64,000 bases of DNA from Lonsdalea iberica (GCF_002111585.1 NZ_LUTP01000017.1:1-64000); one strand, 5' to 3'. Counted from the stretch's first letter, positions 18,053 to 28,300 are shown. Made by a program: numbers and translations. The notes: generated from the letters alone by a model not told the origin.

Positions 18053-19726
18053 ATGAATTTTATTCGTGATATCAAAATCAGAACCATGATGGTTCTTATC
18101 CTTATCGTGTTTTCCTTATTATGGGGAGGCGTGTCTGCCTTTGCCCTTTACTCTCTGGGGCAACTCACCTCAGAAATAAAACTGACCAATGTCCAGCAGG
18201 ACAACGGCGATATTATCAATGCCGCCAGCGGAGAGTATTACCGCGTTCAGAACATCCTGAACCGGGCCGTGGCACACAAACAGAATAATAACCCCGCCGG
18301 GTTCAATTCAGAGATGCAGCAGGCCGCCGCAGAAATCGGGCGGCTGAAAGCCGGTCTGGCGCAATTTAAGGTGACCGATCACGCCAACATTAATACGGCA
18401 ACGATCGATGACATCTATAGCACCTCCTACCGCCTATTTAGTGAAGCTGTCGTACCGATGTACGACGCACTGGAAGCCGATCGCCTTGATGCCTACAAGG
18501 AGATTTCGCTACAAACTTATACCCCGCTGCGCACTCAGTTCACCAACAGCATTACGCAATACAACACCGTTATCAGCACGCTGAAAGGCGAGGCTCAGGA
18601 CCGCATCAGCAACTGGGTACATTGGTGTGAATACATTCTGATGGCGGCGCTGGCTACCGGCCTGATCATCGTATTGCTGACCGATCGCTACCTGGCCAAA
18701 TTCGTGGTGCGTCCGCTTGATAAGATTAAACAACACTTGCAGGTTCTGGCCGTCGGCCAACTGCACACTAAAATCGCAGACTTCGGCAAAAACTGCGTCG
18801 GCAGCCTGGTCCCGTACGTCCAGCAGATGCAGGGCAACTGGGTCAATACCGTTTCTGACATCCGTCTGAGCGCTGACGAAATCTATCGTAGCTCGGGTGA
18901 AATTGCCGCAGGCAACACCGATCTGTCCTCACGTACCGAAGAGCAAGCCTCTGCGCTGGAGCAAACCGCAGCCAGCATGGAAGAGCTGAGCGCCGTGGTG
19001 AAACAGAACGCCGAGAACGCGAATCAGGCCAGCTTACTGGCTCAAAATGCCTCCAAAACGGCAAATGAAGGCGGCAGCGTCGTTAATAACGTTATCAATA
19101 CGATGAACAGCATCAGCCGCAGCTCGCAGAAAATTGCTGATATCATCAACGTTATCAACAGTATCGCGTTCCAGACCAACATTCTGGCCCTGAACGCCGC
19201 GGTAGAAGCGGCGCGGGCCGGCGAACAGGGGCGCGGCTTTGCCGTCGTTGCCAGCGAAGTACGCAGCCTGGCGCAGCGCAGCGCCGAAGCGGCCAAAGAG
19301 ATCGAAGGGCTGATCGGCGAGTCCGTCGGCAACGTGAAAATTGGTTCCGACCAGGTGACGCAGGCGGGCGATGCCATGGGCAACATTGTGAAAGCCATCA
19401 CCAACGTGACCGACATCATGGGTGAAATCGCTTCCGCCTCAAACGAGCAGAGCAAGGGCATAACCCAGGTGGGTCAGGCCGTCATCGAAATGGACAGCGT
19501 TACGCAGCAGAACGCCGCGTTGGTGGAAGAATCAACGACCGCATCGTCGTCACTGGAAGATCAGGCGCGTCGACTGACGGAAGTGGTTTCCATCTTCCAG
19601 CTGGCCGAGTCCGAATCTCGCACCAAAGCGTCCGCGCCGGTCAAAACGGCGCAGGCTGTACCGGCTATCGCGCCGAGAAAACTGGGCACCAGCGCACCGG
19701 CGGAAGGTAGCTGGGAAAAGTTTTAA
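18053..19726 (+). CDS. Methyl-accepting chemotaxis protein (Tar/Tsr type)
   Basis: A 557-residue transmembrane chemoreceptor. First membrane segment at about residues 11-33, a helical periplasmic ligand domain to about 187, second membrane segment ([16 protein letters not shown]), HAMP, methylation helices and the invariant signalling tip [20 protein letters not shown]. The C-terminus is SWEKF, an xWxxF pentapeptide of the kind that tethers CheR and CheB, so this should be a self-adapting high-abundance-class receptor. The ligand cannot be read off; the periplasmic part is not clearly Tar, Tsr or Trg. ATG 18053 is preferred over the upstream ATG 17984, as the extra 23 residues would spoil the N-terminus. 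Single-gene unit with its own terminator. Confidence 0.9.
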   Translation: MNFIRDIKIRTMMVLILIVFSLLWGGVSAFALYSLGQLTSEIKLTNVQQDNGDIINAASGEYYRVQNILNRAVAHKQNNNPAGFNSEMQQAAAEIGRLKAGLAQFKVTDHANINTATIDDIYSTSYRLFSEAVVPMYDALEADRLDAYKEISLQTYTPLRTQFTNSITQYNTVISTLKGEAQDRISNWVHWCEYILMAALATGLIIVLLTDRYLAKFVVRPLDKIKQHLQVLAVGQLHTKIADFGKNCVGSLVPYVQQMQGNWVNTVSDIRLSADEIYRSSGEIAAGNTDLSSRTEEQASALEQTAASMEELSAVVKQNAENANQASLLAQNASKTANEGGSVVNNVINTMNSISRSSQKIADIINVINSIAFQTNILALNAAVEAARAGEQGRGFAVVASEVRSLAQRSAEAAKEIEGLIGESVGNVKIGSDQVTQAGDAMGNIVKAITNVTDIMGEIASASNEQSKGITQVGQAVIEMDSVTQQNAALVEESTTASSSLEDQARRLTEVVSIFQLAESESRTKASAPVKTAQAVPAIAPRKLGTSAPAEGSWEKF

Positions 19727-19769
19727 TCCCATGCTAATCACGCTCTGACGCCATCCCTGTCAAGTTGTG

Positions 19770-19800
19770 ACGGCTCTCCGGTTCTCCGGAGAGCCGTTTT
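19770..19800 (+). terminator. Strong intrinsic terminator after the chemoreceptor gene
   Basis: An 11-bp perfect stem, CGGCTCTCCGG at 19771-19781 with CCGGAGAGCCG at 19786-19796, a TTCT loop and a TTTT tail. Confidence 0.92.
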
Positions 19801-19995
19801 ACTTTTTCGTTCCTGAATTTTTCCCTCCGCACTTTCTCACCGCACCGTCATCGGATTTAATGATATTGCTTGTCCGCGGCTTTTTTTTTGGTTTTAAATA
19901 GGTCCTGAAGCCGTAAGGCGAACTGATTCACCGAAAGGAACGTGACTGACGCAATCATGCGCCAACGCCGATTCGACGGTTTTTGTGAGGAACTC

Positions 19996-20508
19996 ATGAA
20001 ATTCAAATCTGATGCGTCGCCCGCCGATGCGGAAAACAAGACCAAAACCTACGAGCTGGATCGCTTTGATGTCACTATCCTGCGGCGACTCCAGGCCGAC
20101 TCATCCATCTCCAACGTCGCACTGGCCGAAAACGTGAGCCTCAGTCCTCCCGCTACCCTGCGCCGCGTGGAGCGGCTGAAACAGCTGGGACTGATTAAAG
20201 GCTATGTCGCGTTGCTTGACCCCGAGGCGTTGAATGCGGGCATGGTCGTCATCATCGGCGTCGTGCTGGATAGGTCGACCCCCAACGCCTTTAAGGATTT
20301 CGAGACGTCAGTTCAGCAGATCAGCGGCTGTATGGAGTGTCACGTCGTCACCGGCGAGTTCGACTATATGCTGATGATCCGCACCAAAGACAATCAAAGC
20401 TTTAACCGTCTGCACGCCGAACAGCTGCTGTTTCTGCCGGGCGTCCGTCAAATTCGGTCGTTCATCGGCCTGCGGGAAGTGTTATCCACTACGCAGCTAC
20501 CGTTCTGA
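19996..20508 (+). CDS. Lrp/AsnC-family transcriptional regulator
   Basis: About 170 residues. An N-terminal winged helix-turn-helix (LDRFDVTILRRLQADSSISN through ATLRRVERLKQLGLIKGY) is followed by a RAM/AsnC ligand domain (GCMECHVVTGEFDYMLMIR). The start at 19996 has GAGG six bases before it; a GTG at 19942 preceded by AAAGGAA is the alternative and would add 18 residues. It faces the ACC deaminase gene tail to tail. In pseudomonads and rhizobia acdS is controlled by an Lrp-type protein AcdR, normally divergent from it; here the orientation is convergent, so a link is plausible but not shown. Amino acids are the usual effectors in this family. Confidence 0.85.
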   Translation: MKFKSDASPADAENKTKTYELDRFDVTILRRLQADSSISNVALAENVSLSPPATLRRVERLKQLGLIKGYVALLDPEALNAGMVVIIGVVLDRSTPNAFKDFETSVQQISGCMECHVVTGEFDYMLMIRTKDNQSFNRLHAEQLLFLPGVRQIRSFIGLREVLSTTQLPF

Positions 20509-20547
20509 AAACGCGTTACCTATCAGGCGCCTGCTTGCCTGACGATC

Positions 20548-20568
20548 AAAGCCCGCCAAAGCGGGCTT
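20548..20568. terminator. Bidirectional terminator hairpin between lrp-like gene and acdS
   Basis: AAGCCCGC at 20549-20556 pairs with GCGGGCTT at 20561-20568 across a CAAA loop, between the two convergent stop codons. The flanking T runs are short on both strands. Confidence 0.65.
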
Positions 20569-20597
20569 CGATGATGACACCGGGGGGCGCTCTGCCC

Positions 20598-21614
20598 TTA
20601 GCCGTTGCGGAAGATATAGCTATAGGCGCTCAACGCCGGCGCGCCGCCCAGATGGGCGTATAGCACTCTGGCGCCTTTCGGGAATTCGCCGCGGCGAACT
20701 TTATCGATCATCCCCTGCATGGATTTACCTTCGTACACCGGATCGGTCAATACGCCTTCCAGACGTCCGCACAGGCGAATCGCTTCCAGCGTGCCGTCAT
20801 TGGGCAGACCGTATTCCGGGCCGCCATAACGGGTATCCAGCACCACGTCATCTTCGGTAATCGCCTGACCCAGTTCGACCAGATCGGCCGTCTGCTGGGC
20901 GATACGCAGGATCTGCGCCTTGGTCTGCTCCGGCTTGGCCGAGGCGTCGATCCCAATAACGTTGCGCGCGCGGCCGTCGGCGGCAAACCCCACGACCATC
21001 CCCGCCTGCGTACTCCCGGTGACCGAGCACACGACGATGTAGTCGAAATTGAATCCCAGCGTTTTTTCCTGCTCGCGGACTTCTTCCGCGAAACCGACGA
21101 AGCCGAGGCCGCCGTACGGGTGTTCAGAACAACCGGCGGGGATGGGGAACGGTTTCCCGCCGTTTTTCGCCGCTTCTTCCATTGCATCTTTCCAACTTTG
21201 ACGGATGCCGATATCGAATCCCGCGGCGTCAAGACGCACATCCGCCCCCATGATCCGAGACAGCTCGATGTTTCCCACGCGATCATAGACGGCGTCGGCG
21301 TAATTCACCCAGTTTTCCTGCACCAGGATGCATTTCATCCCCAGATGCGCGGCGACCGCCGCCACCTGCCGCGTCTGGTTCGACTGAATACCGCCGATAG
21401 AAACCAGCGTGTCGCAGCCCTGCTCCAGCGCCTCGGGGATCAGATACTCCAGCTTGCGCGTTTTATTGCCCCCGAAGGCCAGACCGCTATTGCAATCTTC
21501 ACGCTTGGCATAGATTTCAACATCGCCGCCCAGATACTCGCTGAGCCGTTTCATCGGCGTAATCGGCGACGGTCCGAAAGTTAACGGATAACGTGGGAAT
21601 TTTTCTAAATTCAT
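20598..21614 (-). CDS. acdS: 1-aminocyclopropane-1-carboxylate (ACC) deaminase
   Basis: From ATG 21614 this is 338 residues, the canonical AcdS length. It is a fold-II PLP enzyme that splits ACC, the plant ethylene precursor, to 2-oxobutyrate and ammonia. The PLP lysine lies in [12 protein letters not shown]. The two residues that separate ACC deaminase from D-cysteine desulfhydrase are both of the AcdS type: Glu in DPVYEGKSM and Leu in [10 protein letters not shown] (the desulfhydrase has Thr in both). GGAG stands 7 bases before the chosen ATG. The sequence is extremely close to pseudomonad AcdS as I remember it, so transfer between plant-associated bacteria is plausible. Cytoplasmic; lowers ethylene stress in the host. 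Confidence 0.93.
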   Translation of the reverse strand: MNLEKFPRYPLTFGPSPITPMKRLSEYLGGDVEIYAKREDCNSGLAFGGNKTRKLEYLIPEALEQGCDTLVSIGGIQSNQTRQVAAVAAHLGMKCILVQENWVNYADAVYDRVGNIELSRIMGADVRLDAAGFDIGIRQSWKDAMEEAAKNGGKPFPIPAGCSEHPYGGLGFVGFAEEVREQEKTLGFNFDYIVVCSVTGSTQAGMVVGFAADGRARNVIGIDASAKPEQTKAQILRIAQQTADLVELGQAITEDDVVLDTRYGGPEYGLPNDGTLEAIRLCGRLEGVLTDPVYEGKSMQGMIDKVRRGEFPKGARVLYAHLGGAPALSAYSYIFRNG

Positions 21615-21918
21615 CATCAGGCTCCGGCAGATAAAGAGGGAAATAGCGGTCACGAGTGGGTCACGACGCCACGAAAAACAGGCTCACCCACAGGTCAAAT
21701 ATTACCCGAATACAGAATGATTAAAATTGCGAAAAACCGTCAATAGATTGCTATTCATTTCTTAAAAAGGCTAAAAATACAAAAATAAGGCCTTAATTAC
21801 CCATCAATAAGAAATTAAATTACCCCCCAACAACCCGATAATGCTCAGCGGTGGGCCGCTGCGGCCACTGAGTCTGGTCCGGGTGATACCCCCGCGCGGG
21901 ATGGCCGTTTTACCGGGG
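21615..21918. other. Upstream region of acdS
   Basis: About 300 bases containing the acdS promoter on the minus strand. AT-rich near 21715-21830. I see no clear operator; an Lrp-type site would be too degenerate to call by eye. Confidence 0.5.
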
Positions 21919-22851
21919 TCAGCGAGCGGAGATGGCGTACTCCCGACGTATCCGCTGATCTTGCTCGGTCAGTTCTCGTTTCAGAAAATCGCAGAAGGCG
22001 TTCAGCACCGCCGTTCGAGGTTTGGCCGCATCCGTTTGAATCTGCATGGTCCGCTGACTGAAGGGTTCGCCGTCAATCGAGCGCATCTGCAATCCATCGC
22101 GTCGCACACGGTACAGCACCGAAAAATGGCTGCAGATGGCAACGGCATCCGGCGTGTTCAGCACATATTCATACAGGGTGGAGAAGTGATTGCAGGTCAG
22201 TATCGGGTCGATGAAGACGCCGTTCATACGACAGGAGAGATCGAACAGTTGGCGAATGGTGGCGGCCTGATCCGGCAGCGCGACCGGATAACCATTAAGA
22301 TCGGCCAGCTTGAGTCCGACCTGCGCCAGCGGATGCGTATCCTGCATAATCACCAGCACCGGCGCCGGATACGAAGCGACAATATCGACGCCGTGCTCCA
22401 GCGACAGACTAAACTTCAGCGCCACATCGCATTCGCCGTTACGCACCAGATCTGGCACCTGCCGCGGGGAACCGACCGTCAGCACGAAGTTGACCGATGA
22501 GTGCGTCAGACGAAATTTCGCCAGCAATGTCGGCATCAGATTAAAGGCGATACCGTCAGTGCAAACGACCCGGATTGTGGTTTGCCGAACCGACTTCAAC
22601 CCTTCGATTTCGGCAACCGCCAGCTCCATATTCGCCATACTGCGCCGCACATGATGTTCCAAAATCTGGCCCGCCGCGTTCAACACCATGCCACGTGGAT
22701 GTCGTTCGAACAACGGCGCCCCGAGCCGATGTTCCAACTGTTGGATCTGACGGCTGATGGCGGAAACCGCGACGAATAGCTGTTGGCTGGCGGCGCTCAG
22801 CGATCCAGTGCTCGCCACGGCCATGAAGTAACGAATTTCGTTATTGTGCAT
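21919..22851 (-). CDS. LysR-type transcriptional regulator
   Basis: A 310-residue LysR-family protein: N-terminal winged helix (EIRYFMAVASTGSLSAASQQ, then AVSAISRQIQQLEHRLGAPL) and a periplasmic-binding-protein-like effector domain from about residue 90. It lies 128 bases downstream of the M20 peptidase gene, in the same direction as the peptide transporter operon, with an 11-bp hairpin between. It is the obvious candidate to regulate that operon, although LysR genes are more often divergent from their targets. The effector is unknown. Confidence 0.88.
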   Translation of the reverse strand: MHNNEIRYFMAVASTGSLSAASQQLFVAVSAISRQIQQLEHRLGAPLFERHPRGMVLNAAGQILEHHVRRSMANMELAVAEIEGLKSVRQTTIRVVCTDGIAFNLMPTLLAKFRLTHSSVNFVLTVGSPRQVPDLVRNGECDVALKFSLSLEHGVDIVASYPAPVLVIMQDTHPLAQVGLKLADLNGYPVALPDQAATIRQLFDLSCRMNGVFIDPILTCNHFSTLYEYVLNTPDAVAICSHFSVLYRVRRDGLQMRSIDGEPFSQRTMQIQTDAAKPRTAVLNAFCDFLKRELTEQDQRIRREYAISAR

Positions 22852-22914
22852 CGGTCGCTCCGTTCATCGCGAAGGTGTTGTCAACGTTTATCCCCCTTCT
22901 CTCCCTCAACGAAC

Positions 22915-22948
22915 CGCGCCTGTTCCGGCGTCAACCAGAACAGGCGCG
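22915..22948. terminator. 11-bp perfect inverted repeat between M20 peptidase and lysR genes
   Basis: CGCGCCTGTTC at 22915-22925 pairs with GAACAGGCGCG at 22938-22948 across a 12-base loop, 32 bases after the peptidase stop. There is no T run on either side, so it may be a 3' end stabiliser or partial terminator. Confidence 0.45.
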
Positions 22949-22979
22949 ATACCCGCACGGGGAATGATCCCGCTGCGCG

Positions 22980-24410
22980 TCAGGCCGTGGTCTGCGAGGA
23001 CTCAACCTGCTGGCGTCGGCGCAGCTGCGCAGCGCCCTGCTCGGCCAAATCCCAAAACAGCCCGGTCATGATCCGCAGCGCCTCCCGCGTCATGTCCGCC
23101 AGAATGTGCTCGTTAGGCGCATGCTGTGAGCAGGCCGGATAGGAGTGCGGCACCCACAGCGTCGGCAAACCGAGCGTTTCCGAGAAACAGGCGTTCGGTA
23201 GCCCGCCGCCGAAGTTGGGCAACACGGCGGGCGCTTTGCCGGAGGTCCGTGCGATCGACGCCGCGCCCCACTCCACCCACAGGTCGTTAGGGTCGAGCCG
23301 GGTGGCCTGATAGCAGCTGACGGCGTTGACGATCTCCACGTCCGAAAACCCTTTGTCGTCCAGATGCTGCCGCAGGTGATGCGCAAAGTTTGCCACGTCG
23401 CTGCCGACCACATAACGCATATGGCACTGCGCCGAGGCGGACGGCGGAATGGCGTGCGCCGGTTTATCGGGATTGCCGGTGACATACGCTAGTACGTCCA
23501 GCGTATTCCAGCCATACACTTTCTCCGCCGAAGTCAGCCCCGGCTCGCCCCACAGCGGGTCAACCTCGGGGTCGGTCGGCCCACCGCCCAGTTCAATATC
23601 CGCCAGTATCCGGCGCAAACTCTGCGACACCGCCGGAGGCCGCAGCCCCGGCACCATAATCCGCCCCCGCGCGTCGACCAGACAGGCGATGGCGTGTGCC
23701 AGTCGGATGCCTGGGTTGCTCAGCAGTCCGCCCCAGTTGCCTGAGTGATGACCGCCCTCGCGCGGCGTCAGCCGCAGCTCGAAATTAAACACGCCGCGCG
23801 ATCCCAGAAACAGCGTGGGACGTTCGGCGGAAATGCGCGGGCCATCCGAGGCGATGAACAAATCGGCCGCCAGCCAGTCGCGGTATTGCGCGCAGACGTC
23901 GTTCAACCCCGGCGATCCGGCTTCTTCTCCCATCTCCAGAATGAGCTTGATGTTGTATCCCAACCGGTCGTCGCGTCCCTTCAGCACCTGCTCAAGCGCC
24001 GCCAGATTAATGGTGTGCTGGCCCTTGTTATCCGCCGTCCCGCGGCCGTACCAGCGATTGCCGTCCTGCGCCAGCCGCCACGGCGATAGCCCACTGCGCC
24101 ACTGATCGTCATAGCCCCGCACCACGTCGCCGTGTCCGTAGGTCAGTACCGTCAAGGGCGCGTCCGACTCCATCCGCCGCGCCAACAGAAAGGGACTTTT
24201 CCCCGCGATGGGGTTGTCCACAACGCGGCAGTCAAAGCCGAGGGTCTGCAAACGCGGCACCATCTCTTCCGTCAGATAGGCCATCAACACCGCCCCGGCG
24301 CCTTCGTCCTGACTCTCCGTTCGATAAGCGACCCGCCGCGCCAGCGTCTCGCGAAATGCGCCGCTGTCGAAGTACTCTTCCGCTGCTCGGATCGTGTTTT
24401 CACGCGTCAT
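22980..24410 (-). CDS. M20-family metallopeptidase (ArgE/DapE/dipeptidase type)
   Basis: About 476 residues from ATG 24410. The two-zinc site of family M20 is clear: YGHGDVV (His and Asp), GRGTADNKGQ (bridging Asp) and EMGEEAGSPG (catalytic and ligand Glu), then a dimerisation domain with GGHHSGNWGG, and a late HAPNEH ligand motif. The length is that of carnosinase/dipeptidase-like members rather than ArgE. No signal peptide, so it acts on imported substrates. It is the last gene of the peptide importer operon, 98 bases after the second ATPase gene, which suggests the importer brings in a di- or tripeptide or an N-acyl amino acid that this enzyme cleaves. Confidence 0.88.
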   Translation of the reverse strand: MTRENTIRAAEEYFDSGAFRETLARRVAYRTESQDEGAGAVLMAYLTEEMVPRLQTLGFDCRVVDNPIAGKSPFLLARRMESDAPLTVLTYGHGDVVRGYDDQWRSGLSPWRLAQDGNRWYGRGTADNKGQHTINLAALEQVLKGRDDRLGYNIKLILEMGEEAGSPGLNDVCAQYRDWLAADLFIASDGPRISAERPTLFLGSRGVFNFELRLTPREGGHHSGNWGGLLSNPGIRLAHAIACLVDARGRIMVPGLRPPAVSQSLRRILADIELGGGPTDPEVDPLWGEPGLTSAEKVYGWNTLDVLAYVTGNPDKPAHAIPPSASAQCHMRYVVGSDVANFAHHLRQHLDDKGFSDVEIVNAVSCYQATRLDPNDLWVEWGAASIARTSGKAPAVLPNFGGGLPNACFSETLGLPTLWVPHSYPACSQHAPNEHILADMTREALRIMTGLFWDLAEQGAAQLRRRQQVESSQTTA

Positions 24411-24508
24411 AATCTGTCCGTCCTCTTTTTCGATGATAGTGATTCGGCACGCAGCGGCCCGAAGAGCTCGGCCTGGCTCCCCCACGCTCGCGCATCGTGT
24501 CGTTGTCC

Positions 24509-25384
24509 TTATTCGCCGAACTGGCTGATATCGGGAATACCCAACCCCGGCTCCGGCGTCAGCACCGACGCCAGCAGCGTTTTGGTATAGGGGTGCTGCG
24601 GCGAACGGAAGATCTGGTCACGCGTCCCCTGCTCCACGATCGTGCCTTTTTGCATCACGGCGACATGGTCGACCAGATGCTCCACGACGGACAGGTTATG
24701 GCTGATAAACAGGTAGGTCAGTCCGAACTCCTGTTTAAGCGCCAGCAGCAGATTGAGGATCTGCGCCTGCACCGAGACATCCAGCGCGGAGGTCGGTTCG
24801 TCGCAGACCAGAATGGCCGGTCGCATGATCAGCGCCCGGGCGATCGCCACCCGCTGACGCTGACCGCCGGACAGCTGACCGGGATACTGTTGATGCGTCC
24901 GCGCGGGCATACCCACGACGTCCAGCATCTCTTTCACCCGCGATCTGCGCTCCTCCGGCGTCCCAATGTTGTGCAGTCGCAGCGCCACCTCCACGATATC
25001 CGCCACGGTGCGACGCGGGTTCAGCGAAGAGTACGGATCCTGAAAGATGGGCTGGATACGCGACGCCAGCGCTTTACGGTCGGCCGCGTCGATCTCTCGC
25101 CCCTCGATCAACACGTTGCCGGAGGTCGGCGGCAACAGTCCCAGCAGCATCTTCGCCAACGTGCTTTTGCCGCAGCCCGACTCGCCCACCAGCCCGAGCG
25201 TTTCTCCCCGCCGGATGCGCAGCGAAACGTTGTTCACCGCGCGGATTTCTCCCGATTTGGTGAAGATGCCGCGATTCAGGCGAAAGACCCGGCTGAGCAC
25301 GCACAGTTCAAGCGCCAGATCCTCATTGCCGGGAATAGGCGGCAGCGAGGGCGCACGCCCCCCGTCCATGCTGTCTATCGTCAT
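24509..25384 (-). CDS. Peptide/nickel-class ABC importer, ATP-binding protein (DppF-like)
   Basis: A 291-residue ATPase: Walker [11 protein letters not shown]-loop IFQDPYSSLNPR, signature LSGGQRQR, Walker B ILVCDEPTSALD and switch His in FISHNLSV. The C-terminus RSPQHPYTKTLL is typical of OppF/DppF. Its start overlaps the stop of the first ATPase gene by four bases (25381-25384), giving translational coupling. It pairs with the DppD-like subunit on the cytoplasmic face of the importer. Unlike that partner it has no C-terminal cysteine cluster. Confidence 0.92.
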   Translation of the reverse strand: MTIDSMDGGRAPSLPPIPGNEDLALELCVLSRVFRLNRGIFTKSGEIRAVNNVSLRIRRGETLGLVGESGCGKSTLAKMLLGLLPPTSGNVLIEGREIDAADRKALASRIQPIFQDPYSSLNPRRTVADIVEVALRLHNIGTPEERRSRVKEMLDVVGMPARTHQQYPGQLSGGQRQRVAIARALIMRPAILVCDEPTSALDVSVQAQILNLLLALKQEFGLTYLFISHNLSVVEHLVDHVAVMQKGTIVEQGTRDQIFRSPQHPYTKTLLASVLTPEPGLGIPDISQFGE

Positions 25385-26370
25385 AGCGCCTCCACGGTTT
25401 TTACGGCCTGAATACAGCGCACCGCGTGCGCATCGGTGACATCGACATACGGGATGTCCCGGCGGCAGGCGTCGGTACAGCGCGAACAGCGATTGAAGAA
25501 AGCACAGCCCTGCTGCGGCCCGACCAGGCTGGGCACCACGCCGGGAATGGCGCGAAGCGGCTGCCCCGGCAGCGTCTTCCCCTGCACCGGAATGCAGTCG
25601 AGCAGCCCGCGCGTATAAGGATGCTGCGGCTCATGAAACAGCGGCATCACGGGGGCGGTTTCGACGATCTGCCCGGCGTACATCACCGACACGCGGTCGG
25701 CGATGCGGGCCACCACGCCCAGGTCGTGGGTAATGAAGATCACCGCGGTGCCGAACTCCTGTTGCAGCTCGCGAAGCATCCGCAGAATTTGCGCCTGAAT
25801 GGTCACGTCTAGCGCCGTCGTGGGTTCATCCGCAATGATCAGTTCCGGCTCGCACATGAGCGCCATCGCAATCATGATGCGCTGGCGCAGGCCGCCGGAC
25901 AGCTGATGAGGATATTGATTCAGCCGATCGGCCGCCATCGGAATACCCACGCGCTCCATCAGCCACACCGCCCGTTCTCGTGCCGTCGACACGGATACCT
26001 TGCGGTGCGCCAGCAGCGTTTCACACAGTTGATTGCCCAGCGTGAAAGACGGGTTGAGCGACGTCATCGGCTCCTGAAAAATCATCGCCATCTCGTCGCC
26101 GCGCATCGCCGCCCGCTGTCGGGGCGTCATCGCTTGCAGATCGTGACCTTTGAAACGCATATGATCCGCCGTGCGAACGGCTTTGCGCGGCAACAGATCC
26201 ATCAGCGCCAGCGACGTCATGGATTTGCCGCAGCCCGACTCCCCGACCAGACACAGCATCTCGCCCCGGCGCACGGAGAAATCTATGCCGCGCACCGCAT
26301 GCAGCATGCCGCGCGGCGTCGGCAAATCAACGCGCAGGTTCTTCACATCCAGCAACATGTCATCATTCAT
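25381..26370 (-). CDS. Peptide/nickel-class ABC importer, ATP-binding protein (DppD-like)
   Basis: About 329 residues from ATG 26370, which has AAGGAG seven bases upstream (the frame is open to 26421). Walker [10 protein letters not shown], signature LSGGLRQR, Walker [13 protein letters not shown]. The C-terminal extension has four closely spaced cysteines ([14 protein letters not shown]), the pattern seen in OppD/DppD subunits that can hold an iron-sulphur cluster. It begins 10 bases after the upstream permease gene ends. With the DppF-like subunit it powers uptake by the two permeases encoded upstream. Confidence 0.92.
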   Translation of the reverse strand: MNDDMLLDVKNLRVDLPTPRGMLHAVRGIDFSVRRGEMLCLVGESGCGKSMTSLALMDLLPRKAVRTADHMRFKGHDLQAMTPRQRAAMRGDEMAMIFQEPMTSLNPSFTLGNQLCETLLAHRKVSVSTARERAVWLMERVGIPMAADRLNQYPHQLSGGLRQRIMIAMALMCEPELIIADEPTTALDVTIQAQILRMLRELQQEFGTAVIFITHDLGVVARIADRVSVMYAGQIVETAPVMPLFHEPQHPYTRGLLDCIPVQGKTLPGQPLRAIPGVVPSLVGPQQGCAFFNRCSRCTDACRRDIPYVDVTDAHAVRCIQAVKTVEAL

Positions 26371-26380
26371 CGCCGACTCC

Positions 26381-27310
26381 TTAACCCCGTCCGTCCAGCG
26401 CGGTGATGTCGCGCAGACCATCCCCGACCAGGTTGATGCCCAGAACCAGTACCGCCAGCATGACGCCCGGTATCAAAATGACCCACGGCTGAAAGAACAT
26501 GTACGCCTTGCCTTCGGCGACCATCAGCCCCCACGACGGCATCGGCGGCTGGACGCCCAGCCCCAGAAACGACAGTGTGGCCTCCAGCAGAATGGCGTGG
26601 GCGATCTCCAGCGTCGCAACCACCGTCAGCGGCCCCAGCAGGTTGGGCAAGATCTCGCGCAGCATGATGAACAGCGACGACGCGCCCAGCGTTTTCGCCG
26701 CCGCCACGAACTCCGCCTCGCGCAGCTGACGCGTCATCGAACGGGAGACAATCAGGAAGCGGTCCCACAGCAGCAGTCCCAGCAGCATGATCACGACGTT
26801 GACGGAGCCGCCCACCATCGACGCCATCGCCAGCGCCACCAGAATGACCGGCATGGAAAGACGCACGGTCAGGATATAGCTGACCACCGCATCGACGCGG
26901 CCGCCGAAATAGCCCGCCGTCACCCCCAGCGTGATACCAATGAAACCGGCCACCAGCACGGACACCAGTCCGATCAGCAGCGAGACCTGCGCGCCGTACA
27001 GCAGGCGGCTCAGATAATCGCGCCCCAGTTTGTCGGTGCCCAGAAGATGGTCCCAGCCGCCCTTTTCATGCCACACCGGCGGGATCAGACGCTGACTGAT
27101 GTCTTGCGCATAAGGATCATGCGGGCTGATCAGCGGCGCCAGCATCGCGGCCACGATAATGACGGCGAGGATGACCACGCCTATCGCCATACTGTGATGG
27201 CCCATCATCCGCCGCAGCCAGCGCCGGGTCGGCCCCGGCTCGGGCGGAAGGGCCGTTTCGGGCGGCGTCGGTGCGATGACGGCGGAGGAAAGCGGTGAGG
27301 ATGGTTTCAT
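26381..27310 (-). CDS. Peptide/nickel-class ABC importer, permease (DppC-like)
   Basis: A 309-residue inner-membrane permease. A proline-rich cytoplasmic N-terminus leads into the first membrane segment (MAIGVVILAVIIVAAMLAPL), the DppC-type periplasmic loop with LLGTDKLGRDYLSRLLYG, and five further segments with the EAA loop (EFVAAAKTLGASSLFIMLRE) that docks on the ATPase. Ribosome site AAGGAG six bases before ATG. It follows the DppB-like gene by 9 bases. Confidence 0.92.
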   Translation of the reverse strand: MKPSSPLSSAVIAPTPPETALPPEPGPTRRWLRRMMGHHSMAIGVVILAVIIVAAMLAPLISPHDPYAQDISQRLIPPVWHEKGGWDHLLGTDKLGRDYLSRLLYGAQVSLLIGLVSVLVAGFIGITLGVTAGYFGGRVDAVVSYILTVRLSMPVILVALAMASMVGGSVNVVIMLLGLLLWDRFLIVSRSMTRQLREAEFVAAAKTLGASSLFIMLREILPNLLGPLTVVATLEIAHAILLEATLSFLGLGVQPPMPSWGLMVAEGKAYMFFQPWVILIPGVMLAVLVLGINLVGDGLRDITALDGRG

Positions 27311-27319
27311 GACAGCTCC

Positions 27320-28237
27320 TTATTGCGTCCGCAGTCGGGGATCCAGCGCGGCATTCAGCACATCCGCCAGAAAGCTCAATACGATGTAAAACACGGCAAT
27401 AATCAGCACGATGGCCTGCACTACCGGAAAGTCGTTACGCGAGATCGAATCCCAGGCCAACTGACCCAGCCCCTGCAATGCGAACACGGACTCGATCACC
27501 ACGGAGCCGCCCAGCATGAAGCCCAGCTCCACCGTCGCCAACGCCACGACCGGGATGATGGCGTTGCGCAGACCATGCTTGACGATCACCCGAAACGCGC
27601 TGAGTCCCTTAGCCCGAGCGGTACGAATATAGTCCGCGCCCAGCACGTCCAGCATGCCGGAACGCGTCAGGCGCATCAGCGACGGCATGGCGTAATAGCC
27701 CAGCGCGACGGCGGGCAGGACGAAGTTTTGCCAGCTGCTGTTTCCCGCCACCGGCAGCCATTTCAGCCCGACCGCGAACAGCAGAATCAGGATCAGCGCA
27801 AACCAGAAGTTCGGCATCGCCTGACCAATGACGGCGATGCACATGGAACCCCGGTCAACCCAGGTATCGCGAAACACCGCCGCCAGTACGCCTAACGGGA
27901 TCGCCACCACCAGCGCCAACAGCAGCGAGACGCCGCCCAGCTTGAGGGTAATCGGCATACGCTGACCCACCAGTTCCATCACCGTATTTTCGAAATAGAA
28001 CGAGCGGCCGAAATCCAGATGCAGCGCCGCCCACATCCACTGGCCGAACTGCGTCATCAACGGCTGGTCCAGCCCATACTGTCGACGAATTCCCTCGATC
28101 ACCTCTGCGGAAGCGTCCGGACCCGCAATCGCGGCCGCCAGATCGCCCGAGAGGTGCAGTAGCGAAAAACTGACCACGGCCACCGTGAATAGCACCGCCA
28201 GCGCCACCAGCAGCCGTCGCAAAATATAGATAAGCAT
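27320..28237 (-). CDS. Peptide/nickel-class ABC importer, permease (DppB-like)
   Basis: A 305-residue permease with the DppB/OppB N-terminus (MLIYILRRLLVALAVLFTVA), six membrane segments and the EAA loop DYIRTARAKGLSAFRVIVKH. It forms the transmembrane pore with the DppC-like protein. AGGAGGAG precedes the ATG. It lies 63 bases after the binding-protein gene; the short gap is the only one in the operon large enough for an mRNA processing or stabilising element. Confidence 0.92.
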   Translation of the reverse strand: MLIYILRRLLVALAVLFTVAVVSFSLLHLSGDLAAAIAGPDASAEVIEGIRRQYGLDQPLMTQFGQWMWAALHLDFGRSFYFENTVMELVGQRMPITLKLGGVSLLLALVVAIPLGVLAAVFRDTWVDRGSMCIAVIGQAMPNFWFALILILLFAVGLKWLPVAGNSSWQNFVLPAVALGYYAMPSLMRLTRSGMLDVLGADYIRTARAKGLSAFRVIVKHGLRNAIIPVVALATVELGFMLGGSVVIESVFALQGLGQLAWDSISRNDFPVVQAIVLIIAVFYIVLSFLADVLNAALDPRLRTQ

Positions 28238-28300
28238 CAGTCACTCCTCCTGCGGGCCGTCGCCGGAAGGCGTTGCGCGTCTTCCGGCTCATTTCACGTC

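Noticed and set aside
26171-27298. 375-codon plus-strand frame across the ATPase and permease genes
   Set aside because: Antisense shadow rich in His, Gln and Arg, the usual sign of reading a GC-rich membrane-protein gene on the wrong strand.
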